NCBI GenBank assembly: GCA_023247705.1 | Contig: JAHFFY010000002.1 | Coordinates: forward strand, 1-38,250 | Direction: 5' to 3' | Source: Candidatus Omnitrophota bacterium | GTDB taxonomy: Bacteria > Omnitrophota > Gorgyraeia > Zapsychrales > JAHFFX01 | Length of the DNA stretch: 38,250 nt | Position numbers and translations under genes: made by a program | In this document: positions 31,345-38,250 of the stretch, piece after piece | Layout: each line of letters begins with the position of its first letter | Numbering within the stretch: the stretch's first letter is position 1 | Notes under the pieces: generated by a model | Told to the model about the DNA's origin: nothing | The model's database searches: none | What the model saw: only the letters and a program-made list of their open reading frames with translations

Positions 31345-31602
31345 TTATTGTTTTCCTGAATTAGACGCATTACCTTTAGTTGAAGATTGCGGATTTGCAG
31401 TGAGCTGGGGGATATAAAATAGGCCAAAATATAATATGAGAATCAAGATAAAGATGGGCAAGGCGATGAACAGCTTGACTAACAACGGCATACGATAATC
31501 TTCTTTTAATCTTTTTGCTTTTAGGGCGATGAATTCATTTAAATTTAAACGTTTTGGGGCTGAATTTTTTTTAGGATTTTCTGTTGGATTTGACATATTC
31601 AA
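31345..31602 (-). CDS. Small single-pass membrane protein, unknown
   Basis: 85 residues. A charged N-terminal tail (KKNSAPKRLNLNEFIALKAKRLKEDYRM) precedes one strong hydrophobic helix (LLVKLFIALPIFILILILYFGLFYI), then a short polar tail. An alternative ATG at 31596 is equally good. It may be a regulator or partner of the adjacent CvpA protein in the same transcript. No family was recognised. Confidence 0.6.
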   Translation of the reverse strand: MNMSNPTENPKKNSAPKRLNLNEFIALKAKRLKEDYRMPLLVKLFIALPIFILILILYFGLFYIPQLTANPQSSTKGNASNSGKQ

Positions 31603-31627
31603 AAATGATTATTATTTTATCATAAAA

Positions 31628-31656
31628 AGTATAATTCAATTTATGGAATTTGGAAA
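31628..31656 (-). promoter_or_regulatory. Minus-strand promoter for the CvpA unit
   Basis: Read on the minus strand: TTTCCA (31651-31656), 17-bp spacer and TATACT (31628-31633), about 25 bases before the small-protein ATG. Matches to the consensus are 4/6 and 5/6. The rest of the 197-base divergent gap is AT-rich; no other signal is convincing. Confidence 0.45.
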
Positions 31657-31814
31657 ATTAATTAAATTTATGTTGAATATTCCTAAATGCTGAATAAAAT
31701 AGCTTCTAAGGTTTCGGTATCCTTCTAATTTATTAAAAACTTAAAAAATTGGGCTTTTTGAGTTTTTTAGAATAGATATTAAATTTTATCTTTCTAACTG
31801 TGGGGGCTTTTTGT

Positions 31815-32141
31815 ATGAGAAAAAAACAAGAAAAAAGAAAAGAAGAACGTTTCGAATGTTTTGTCCCGGTTGAAGGAAAGGAAGGGACTTCATTCGATAG
31901 TACTCAAACAATCGATATTAGTAAAAATGGAATCGGATTTATTTCATCTAAATCGGTTCCCTTAGATAAAAAAATTGCTGTCGAACTTGTCCTGAATCCC
32001 CCAAGCGATCCTCTCGTTGTTCTTGGGCAGGTCAAATGGGTGCGTCAGATATCAGATTCCGAGAATTATCGTGTTGGTATGTGGTTTTCTGAAGTGTTGA
32101 GTGGTTCATCGTCCCGGTTAGTAAAATATTTATCAAGATAA
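31815..32141 (+). CDS. PilZ domain protein
   Basis: 108 residues from ATG 31815, which has GGGGG about 8 bases ahead; GTG 31800 would extend it by five residues. RKEERFECFVPVEG carries the Arg pair and DISKNGIGFIS the D/NxSxxG motif of PilZ domains, and the C-terminal RVGMWFSEV fits the beta-barrel. PilZ binds cyclic di-GMP. It stands alone as a single domain, so it probably acts as an adaptor. A second PilZ gene follows after 14-26 bases. Confidence 0.82.
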   Translation: MRKKQEKRKEERFECFVPVEGKEGTSFDSTQTIDISKNGIGFISSKSVPLDKKIAVELVLNPPSDPLVVLGQVKWVRQISDSENYRVGMWFSEVLSGSSSRLVKYLSR

Positions 32142-32167
32142 TACTATAGAATTCCTTGAAATCTTTT

Positions 32168-32515
32168 ATGATTGAAGACGACAATTCTCTAGAACTGATG
32201 GAAGACCACCGTATCTTTGACCGTTTCGTTGCTCGATTTCCTGTAAAATTTAAAGATTCGAGACATGATTTTGGTAGTCAGGTCTTTTTACGCGATTTTT
32301 CTGCTCAAGGGATAAAATTAGTAACAAAAGAGCGATTTTTTATGAATGACAATATTTCTGTTCTGGTGAAGCTCCCAGATGGTAAGAGTCCGTTGGTTCT
32401 CCACGGTCAAGTGGTTTGGACAAAAAATAGATCTCCTGGGGCATGGGAAATTGGTTTAAAATTCTATAAGATCAGATTGATGTGCGTCCAGCGTTTATAT
32501 CAATTTTGTCAATAG
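32168..32515 (+). CDS. Second PilZ domain protein
   Basis: 115 residues from ATG 32168 (TTG 32156 is an alternative). RIFDRFVARFPVKFKD and DFSAQGIKLVT are the two PilZ signatures, though the Arg spacing is R-x(3)-R and the Ser-x-x-Gly is S-A-Q-G. HGQVVWTKNR and AWEIGLKFY complete the barrel. Probably co-transcribed with the PilZ gene in front. Binding of cyclic di-GMP is likely but unproven; no cyclase or phosphodiesterase is in the window. Confidence 0.8.
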   Translation: MIEDDNSLELMEDHRIFDRFVARFPVKFKDSRHDFGSQVFLRDFSAQGIKLVTKERFFMNDNISVLVKLPDGKSPLVLHGQVVWTKNRSPGAWEIGLKFYKIRLMCVQRLYQFCQ

Positions 32516-32906
32516 TTTCCTGTCGCTAGAAAAAGTCATCTCTCTGCTTTAATCTCAGATAAGTCTTGATCCAACATCGAGTGCTTGTTTGGGATTAAGC
32601 CCGTTACATAAATCTTAGGGAAAAATTAAAAATTCAGGAATTTTCTCGCATTTTCCATTCCAGATGATAGTCTGTTTATTCTATAGGTGATCCATAGAAT
32701 CCTCTGGTTAAAGTTATTGATTTAGAAAAGATTTGGCGGAATATAATGGTGTGTGACCGCTAGGGTTTAGTCTTTAATTGTAAGCAAGTGTAAAGCGGAT
32801 TTTTGTTTATGTTATTTGAATTCTTGGTTTTAAAGATCTTGACCGTCTAGTATCTCTATGTTAGACTCAATCATTTATTTTTTATTTAAATATTTGAATT
32901 AAGAAG
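32516..32906. other. 391-base gene-free stretch upstream of the sugar importer
   Basis: No reading frame of note. It contains a hairpin ATTCTAT-N9-ATAGAAT (32678-32700), which could be an operator or a weak structure, and the promoter at 32839-32867. No tRNA, CRISPR or riboswitch was recognised. Confidence 0.6.
32839..32867 (+). promoter_or_regulatory. Promoter for the sugar importer operon
   Basis: TTGACC (32839-32844), 17 bp and TAGACT (32862-32867), about 55 bases before the binding-protein start. A start near 32874 would give a short leader. Confidence 0.55.
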
Positions 32907-32921
32907 ATGAAAGGGATCCAA

Positions 32922-34238
32922 ATGGGAAAAAGATTCTTGTTGGTTGGGGGCGTTTTTAGTTTTTGTCTATTGGCGCTTGTCTGTACCAGGTGTGGTAAAA
33001 AAGCTGAGAAACCTGCTAACGCCATCATGGTCTGGCACTGGATGACGGATCGTAACGACGCCTTTGTGAAACTGGCGGAGAAATATGAGAAAGAAACAGG
33101 CGTTAAAGTTAATTTTGAATTATATGCCCCTTCCGACGCTTATTCCCAAAAAATCATCGCTGCCGCCCAAGCCAAAGTCCTCCCGGACATTTATGGCATT
33201 CTTGATAAAAAAGAAATCATCGCCTCGTTTATTCAAAGCGGATTTGTCGCGGATCTGACCGAAGAGTTCAAAGCCAATAATTCCGCCTGGGAAAAAAGTC
33301 TTTTTCCGAAGGCGCTTTCTGTCAATAAATTCGAAACCGACAACATTTATCATGTGAAGCCGGGTATTTATGGTGTTCCTATTGATGTCACCAACATCCA
33401 AATGCTTTATAACCGTAAACTTTTGAAAAAAGCAGGGATCGACCAGCCTCCGGTTAATTTTAAAGAATTCCTTACTGCGGTGCAGGCTTTGAAAGCGCAA
33501 GGGATCACCGGCTTGGTGTCTGGTTGGGGTGAGTTATGGATGGCGGATTGTTTTGCTTCGAATTATGCTTTCAATATTATGGGAGAAAGCAGGGTGATGG
33601 CGACTTTTAAAGGAGATGTCCCTTATACGGATCCAGACTGGATTAAAGTGCTGAGTATTTTTAAGGATTTGCAGAATAAAGGAGCTTTAGCCGAAGGGAT
33701 TGTAACGAAAGCAAATAAATTTGCCGAGCAGGATTTTGCTCTTGAGCGAGCGGCTTTCGCGTTTAATGGGTCTTGGTGCGTCAATGTCTATCATGACATG
33801 AATCCTGATTTGGAGTACGGCGCGATGTTGCCTCCGCCCATTAATGGCGCGCTTCCGATGAAAATTTGGGGCGGGGCGGGATCTTCGTTCGTAGTCAATA
33901 ATCTTTCTGCTCAGAAAGCCTTGGCGATTAATTTTTTGAAATGGTTGACCGCCAAAGAACAACAGGCTTTCTTATCCACGGAGACAAGAAATTTGCCGGC
34001 GAATCAAGAAGCCCTGACGCAGATACCCGAAATCCTTTCTCAATTTGCAAGTTCCATGAACAATACGACTCATCCGACGATCTGGCCGTATAATGAAGAC
34101 GCCTTAGTGATTGAGGCCTTCGATAAAGGAATACAATCGATCATTATAGGAGAAAAGACCCCGGAACAGGTCGCCCAGGATGTCCAAACCGTCAAAGATC
34201 GTCAGATGGCAAAAAAGCGTTCTAAAAATAAATCTTAA
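32922..34238 (+). CDS. Extracellular sugar-binding protein of an ABC importer
   Basis: 438 residues from ATG 32922, which has GAAAGGG 6 bases ahead; ATG 32907 is in frame but poorly placed. A signal peptide (FLLVGGVFSFCLLALVC) precedes the mature part. The Cys in ALVCTRCG could be a lipid-modification site, but the lipobox is not canonical. The body is a family-1 solute-binding protein: MVWHWMTDRNDAFVKLAEKYEKETGVKVNFEL, YGVPIDVTNIQMLYNRKLLKKAGI, GAGSSFVVNNLSAQKALAINFLKWLTAKEQQAFLS. It delivers an oligosaccharide to the two permeases that follow. The ligand is unknown. Confidence 0.87.
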   Translation: MGKRFLLVGGVFSFCLLALVCTRCGKKAEKPANAIMVWHWMTDRNDAFVKLAEKYEKETGVKVNFELYAPSDAYSQKIIAAAQAKVLPDIYGILDKKEIIASFIQSGFVADLTEEFKANNSAWEKSLFPKALSVNKFETDNIYHVKPGIYGVPIDVTNIQMLYNRKLLKKAGIDQPPVNFKEFLTAVQALKAQGITGLVSGWGELWMADCFASNYAFNIMGESRVMATFKGDVPYTDPDWIKVLSIFKDLQNKGALAEGIVTKANKFAEQDFALERAAFAFNGSWCVNVYHDMNPDLEYGAMLPPPINGALPMKIWGGAGSSFVVNNLSAQKALAINFLKWLTAKEQQAFLSTETRNLPANQEALTQIPEILSQFASSMNNTTHPTIWPYNEDALVIEAFDKGIQSIIIGEKTPEQVAQDVQTVKDRQMAKKRSKNKS

Positions 34239-34263
34239 TTTTTTGCAACGGGTATAATATTTT

Positions 34264-35190
34264 ATGGGAATCGCTAAAATAAAAAAATTTTCTTTAGCAC
34301 AATTCAAAGATTACCTCGAAAATTACCTGTTTATTCTCCCCGCCGTTGCTATTTTCTCTGTTTTTTATATCTATCCTTTTTATGATATTTTCCGTTTATC
34401 CCTGCATGACTGGAATGGCATTACTCCATTTAGGGAATTTGTGGGCTTGGCGAATTTTCAAGAAATCATGCGGGATCAAAATTGGTGGGGATCTTTATGG
34501 CATGCTGGTTATATTACCCTGATCGCCTTGACCTTCCAAAACGCACTCGCCTTTGCCTTGGCTCTTGCGTGCGACCGTGATATCAGAATGAAAAAATTTT
34601 ATCGGGTGGTTTTTTATTTGCCGCCGGTCCTTTCTGAAGTCGTGGTCGGGCTCATCTGGCAATGGATTCTGCAGGCCGGAACCCAAAATGGACAGCAAAT
34701 AGGTTTATTGAATTATTTTTTGAACTTTATTGGCCTTCCTCATCTCGTCAATGACTGGCTCTCTGATCCGAAAACAGCTTTGACATGTATTGCTGTTGTT
34801 CATAGCTGGAAAGGTTTTGGATGGGGCTTTATTATTCTTTTGGCCGGGTTACAAACCATTGACCGGCAATTGTATGAAGCGGCCAAGGTCGATGGGGCCG
34901 GATCGTTGAGTGTTTTCAAAAATATCACGCTGCCTTTGATGATCCCGGTGATTTTTGTCGTTGTGATTTTGACTATTTTGGGATCGATGCAGGTTTTTGT
35001 TCTTATTTTGTCCATGGTCGGACAGGGCTTGGTCTATCATACCGAAGTTCCGGTCACGCGGATCCTCGCTTCGATGACGGGGACAAACCGTTTCGGCTAT
35101 GCGTGCGCCCAAGGGGTTATTTTTGGTTTTATTCTGGTTTTGGTATCTTTCAGTTTAAATAAAATTTCGAACAAATTGAAGCAGGCTTGA
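34264..35190 (+). CDS. Sugar ABC transporter permease, MalF type
   Basis: 308 residues with six hydrophobic segments and the EAA loop EAAKVDGAGSLSVFKNITLPLMIP that contacts the ATPase. The start carries SVFYIYPFYDIFRLSLHDWNGI typical of the MalF/UgpA branch. The gene is 25 bases after the binding protein and 22 bases before the second permease. It forms the membrane channel together with the next gene product. Confidence 0.9.
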   Translation: MGIAKIKKFSLAQFKDYLENYLFILPAVAIFSVFYIYPFYDIFRLSLHDWNGITPFREFVGLANFQEIMRDQNWWGSLWHAGYITLIALTFQNALAFALALACDRDIRMKKFYRVVFYLPPVLSEVVVGLIWQWILQAGTQNGQQIGLLNYFLNFIGLPHLVNDWLSDPKTALTCIAVVHSWKGFGWGFIILLAGLQTIDRQLYEAAKVDGAGSLSVFKNITLPLMIPVIFVVVILTILGSMQVFVLILSMVGQGLVYHTEVPVTRILASMTGTNRFGYACAQGVIFGFILVLVSFSLNKISNKLKQA

Positions 35191-35212
35191 TGATGAACAG
35201 GTGTAAAGCATT

Positions 35213-36058
35213 ATGAAAATCAACCGATATATATTGGCAAGCCGTTTGAAGTCGATTGTGATTCATACTTTTTTAATCCTGGTTTCCTTGACTTGCTTAT
35301 TTCCGCTGTTTTGGATGCTGAGATCGTCGTTGATGACAAACGCGACCATCTTCGTTGATAAATCTTTGATCCCTCACGAATTTAACATTCACAATTATTA
35401 CTTGGCCTGGACCGAGGGGAATTTTGCGGTTTATTGTTTGAATAGTTTAATCTATACCGTTTCGGTGGTATTCGGTATTGTTGTGGTCTCTTCTTTGGCT
35501 GCTTACGCCTTTTCCCGCTTGAAATTTCCCGGCAAGAATATTTTTTTCAATATGTTTTTGGCGGCCATGATGATTCCGCTCCCCGGAAGCTTTGTTCCTT
35601 TGTATGTGCTAATGAATAAATTAGGACTTGTCAATACAAGAATAGGATATATACTTTGTATGATTAACGTCGGCTTATCATTGAGTATTTTTTTATTAAA
35701 AACTTTTTTTGATAAAATGCCTTCAGACCTGGAGGACGCCGCCCGCATTGATGGATGTTCTAAACTGGGCATCTGGCGGCATGTGGCGCTTCCGTTAGCC
35801 AGACCGGCTATAGCCGTCATCGTTATATTCAATTCTTTGAACGTATGGAACGAGTATATTCTTGCGACACTACTGCTGAATGACAAGTCTTTGATGCCGT
35901 TGCAGCGTGGATTAATGGTTTTTCAGGGTGTTCACAGTGTCGATTATCCGCTATTAATGGCAGGACTGACAATTGCCGCTACACCAATAATTCTAGTATA
36001 TCTTTCGATGCAAAAACATATTATTAAAGGACTATCTTCGGGAGCGGTTGTTGGATGA
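35213..36058 (+). CDS. Sugar ABC transporter permease, MalG type
   Basis: 281 residues, six helices, EAA loop EDAARIDGCSKLGIWRHVALPLARPAIAV. The start (VSLTCLFPLFWMLRSSLMTN) is typical of MalG. The C-terminal motif and NVWNEYILATLLLND fit the family. Its stop overlaps the next gene (ATGA at 36055-36058), so the large glycosidase gene is translationally coupled. No ATPase gene is present; such systems often share a common ATPase encoded elsewhere. Confidence 0.9.
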   Translation: MKINRYILASRLKSIVIHTFLILVSLTCLFPLFWMLRSSLMTNATIFVDKSLIPHEFNIHNYYLAWTEGNFAVYCLNSLIYTVSVVFGIVVVSSLAAYAFSRLKFPGKNIFFNMFLAAMMIPLPGSFVPLYVLMNKLGLVNTRIGYILCMINVGLSLSIFLLKTFFDKMPSDLEDAARIDGCSKLGIWRHVALPLARPAIAVIVIFNSLNVWNEYILATLLLNDKSLMPLQRGLMVFQGVHSVDYPLLMAGLTIAATPIILVYLSMQKHIIKGLSSGAVVG

Positions 36059-38250
36059 GATTATTGAGCTGCTCTCTAGTCAAGAGAATTTCAAATTTAA
36101 TCGCTTTGTCAAGAACAGCATGGGGAGATTCGACCTTGATTAATCAAAGCTCAATAATTTTTTTTCAACGGGGAATTTTGTTTATTGGGATCGCATTTTT
36201 TTCCTTTTTTGGAAAAATGGAAATGGCTTTTTCGCAGGACGGGCAAGGGAAAAACAGCGAAAATGTCATGACGGAAAACAAAGTTCTGTCTCTCCTCGCT
36301 GAACAGCCTGAGCCAACGAAAAATATCCAGCCGAATCCGGAAGAAATGAGAACTATTTCAGAAAACCAAGATCTGACTGCCAAGACGAACGAAATCACCA
36401 GTGCGGCGGCATCGACCAATGACAATAACATTGAGGAAGCCGGAAAGCCGATGGAAGAGCAAGCTTTGAAACTTCCAGCGCAAGAACAGAAAACCTCTTC
36501 CCAAGATCTGGTCGAATTATCCTGGGAGGCGTCAGGTCAAAACGATTTAAACCGCGTGACCCAACTGACCACGCAGTGTGAAGAACTTTATGGTGAAAAA
36601 GCTAAAAAATTAGAGGCGGTTTTGAATGATTTCCCAACGCGCGGCAAAGAAGCGGATTATCAAATACTGAATGATGCGGCGACATGTATGTTTATTCGCG
36701 CCGAGGCTTTAATGAATAACGGGAAATCAGAAGAAGCACAAGTGTTATTTGAAAAGATCATTGAGCAATTTAAATGGGGTCAGGCTTGGGATCCGAGCCG
36801 TGGTGCCTTTTGGTCTATCGCAGAAAAGAGTCAAGCGAGCATTGATATGATGATCGGGAAGGCTCATGAGGAAGAAGAAAAGTTGATCAAAGATGAGACT
36901 AAGAAGATCACGAAGATCACCCTTTCTTTTAAGGGAAAGGAAGATGTCATTGATTATACGAAATATGGAAAATTTTTTAATGTGGGCACTAAGGATTACC
37001 ATTATGAGATTTCCGATCCCAAAGGATTATCCGATGCCGTTGGGGAAGGGATTTATCCCAATACGGGTGCGGTCATCAAGAGCCCGGGATATAAGAAGGC
37101 TTTGCAGGAAGGCCGTCTTGAGGGAAGTCATTGGGATTTTGTTCATTGCCCGGATTTGGAAGCGGCTTATTATAAATGGGCAACAGCACCGGAGCCGTGG
37201 GGTGTTAAATTATTTTATCTTGGGTTAATTTTTGAAAAATCCAAGATGTATTATGAGGCCATTAAGGCTTATCATGCGATTGTCGTTCACTTTCCTCAGG
37301 CGGTCGGATGGACCTACTGGCAGACGCCTTGGTATCCGGCTCAAGCAGCGATCGCGAAAGTCAAATATCTGATCCGTCAGCATCCGGAGCTGAATTTGAT
37401 GTTTCGATGGGCCCAAATCAAAGTGGTCAATGGATTTGATAACGATATTAATAATGATGTTATTCTGACTTATCCCGGTGTTATATCAAAGAAAAATCTT
37501 TGGGATCAATTGAAAGGAAAAATAGATTTCGAGAAATTAAACCGGAAGTTTAATAAATTAGGAAAAATTCAAAAAACGATCGGCAGCGGACAGATCCGGT
37601 TGGTCCAATATGAGAACGGTCACTGGCAGATGCTCGTAGATGGTAAACCGTATATGATCAAGGGACTGACTTACACGGCGACAAAAGTAGGCCAGAGCCC
37701 GGATAAAGGGACGTTAACCAGCTGGATGGATTCCGACGTCAATGGCAATGGCAAAATGGACGGCCCCTATGATTCCTGGGTGGACAAAAATAATAATAAT
37801 GAACAAGATCCGGATGAACCTGTCGTCGGTGATTTTGAGTTAATCAAAGAGATGGGCGTTAATACGATCCGTCAGTATCACCAACCCTTTGAAATCAACA
37901 AAGAATTATTAAGAGATCTTTATAAGAAATACGGCATTCGCGTTATTATGGGTGATTTTTTAGGAAAATATACCTTAGGTTCTGGCGCCGGTTGGCGGGA
38001 GGGGACTGATTATGAAAACCCGCAACATCGAAAAAATATGTTAGAATCAGTCCAGAAAATGGTCTTAGAGTTTAAAGACGAACCTTACATTTTGATGTGG
38101 TTATTAGGCAACGAAAATAATTATGGTGTGGCCAGCAATGCCGATAAAAAGCCCGATATTTATTATCAATTTGCCAATGAGGTTGCCCAGTGGATCAAAT
38201 CCGTTGATAAAAATCATCCGGTTGCTCTTTGTAACGGTGATACATTATAT
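36055..38250 (+). CDS. Large exported protein with GH2-type TIM barrel, truncated by window end
   Basis: 732 codons without stop to the window edge. The ATG at 36055 overlaps the MalG stop; a TTG at 36136 preceded by GGGGAG would give a cleaner signal peptide (IFFQRGILFIGIAFFSFF, cleavage near AFS-QD). An acidic, Glu/Gln-rich linker (about 60-150) and helical TPR-like segments (about 200-470: ALMNNGKSEEAQVLFEKIIEQF, MYYEAIKAYHAIVVHFP) follow. About 520-550 starts the glycosidase part (MLVDGKPYMIKGLTYTATK). Two EF-hand-like Asp/Asn loops lie at Asp559-Asp569 and Asp577-Glu588. FELIKEMGVNTIRQYH and WLLGNENN (candidate acid/base Glu687) are GH2-type TIM-barrel motifs. The rest, including the nucleophile, is outside the window. 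It probably degrades or remodels a glycan that the importer takes up. Confidence 0.8.
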   Translation, partial: MRLLSCSLVKRISNLIALSRTAWGDSTLINQSSIIFFQRGILFIGIAFFSFFGKMEMAFSQDGQGKNSENVMTENKVLSLLAEQPEPTKNIQPNPEEMRTISENQDLTAKTNEITSAAASTNDNNIEEAGKPMEEQALKLPAQEQKTSSQDLVELSWEASGQNDLNRVTQLTTQCEELYGEKAKKLEAVLNDFPTRGKEADYQILNDAATCMFIRAEALMNNGKSEEAQVLFEKIIEQFKWGQAWDPSRGAFWSIAEKSQASIDMMIGKAHEEEEKLIKDETKKITKITLSFKGKEDVIDYTKYGKFFNVGTKDYHYEISDPKGLSDAVGEGIYPNTGAVIKSPGYKKALQEGRLEGSHWDFVHCPDLEAAYYKWATAPEPWGVKLFYLGLIFEKSKMYYEAIKAYHAIVVHFPQAVGWTYWQTPWYPAQAAIAKVKYLIRQHPELNLMFRWAQIKVVNGFDNDINNDVILTYPGVISKKNLWDQLKGKIDFEKLNRKFNKLGKIQKTIGSGQIRLVQYENGHWQMLVDGKPYMIKGLTYTATKVGQSPDKGTLTSWMDSDVNGNGKMDGPYDSWVDKNNNNEQDPDEPVVGDFELIKEMGVNTIRQYHQPFEINKELLRDLYKKYGIRVIMGDFLGKYTLGSGAGWREGTDYENPQHRKNMLESVQKMVLEFKDEPYILMWLLGNENNYGVASNADKKPDIYYQFANEVAQWIKSVDKNHPVALCNGDTLY

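Noticed and set aside
1-38250. CRISPR arrays, tRNA or rRNA genes, prophage
   Set aside because: No regularly spaced repeats, no cloverleaf sequences and no phage structural genes were seen on either strand.

Overview
The window comes from a gene-dense, mid-GC bacterial chromosome with an outer membrane: it encodes an Omp85-type beta-barrel protein ending in Phe and periplasm-directed proteins. The mixture of genes (GT-C/TPR glycosyltransferase, KamA with a Ddl-like ATP-grasp, MgtE-type regulatory protein with an Nramp relative, PilZ pairs, sugar ABC importer with a large secreted glycosidase) suggests an uncultured lineage such as Candidatus Omnitrophota or a PVC relative. That placement is inference from gene flavour, not proof.

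Positions 1-1110 are a transposon graveyard. The right end of an IS3-family element (transposase tail plus terminal inverted repeat) interrupts an IS200-type tnpA, which itself sits in the 3' end of a decayed membrane spermidine-synthase-like gene. Then come a YkgJ cysteine-cluster protein, a DUF2156 protein, a DEDDh exonuclease-WYL fusion, and pabB-pabC for p-aminobenzoate synthesis. A good sigma-70-like promoter and a 12-bp inverted repeat precede an Lrp/AsnC regulator and an aminotransferase; these are followed by a TPR protein, an M48 CAAX-type protease, an M1 peptidase fused to a beta-barrel, a TMTC-like glycosyltransferase and YjbQ.

From 14.6 to 21.7 kb lies a compact plus-strand series: PfkB kinase, NrnA-like DHH phosphoesterase, SemiSWEET-like PQ-loop protein, Era, NAD(P)HX epimerase, endonuclease III, a soluble MgtE-N/CBS protein and an Nramp-family transporter whose TM1 metal motif is altered. 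From 21.8 to 25.3 kb regulatory signals are dense: a promoter plus intrinsic terminator just before a Ddl-like ATP-grasp gene, two strong inverted repeats before lysine 2,3-aminomutase, a terminator-like hairpin, a P-II protein lacking about 12 T-loop residues, and a structured 225-nt leader or small RNA ahead of rpsU (S21, 54 aa).

The rest holds a DJ-1/PfpI protein, purH, folC and mnmE, then a minus-strand CvpA-like pair, two tandem PilZ proteins, and a carbohydrate ABC importer (binding protein plus two permeases, no ATPase) that overlaps a very large exported protein with TPR-like, EF-hand-like and GH2-type TIM-barrel segments, cut by the window edge. Folate (pabB, pabC, folC), purine (purH) and tRNA modification (mnmE) are the housekeeping themes; the more unusual material is the fusion proteins, the altered P-II and Nramp, and the structured RNAs.
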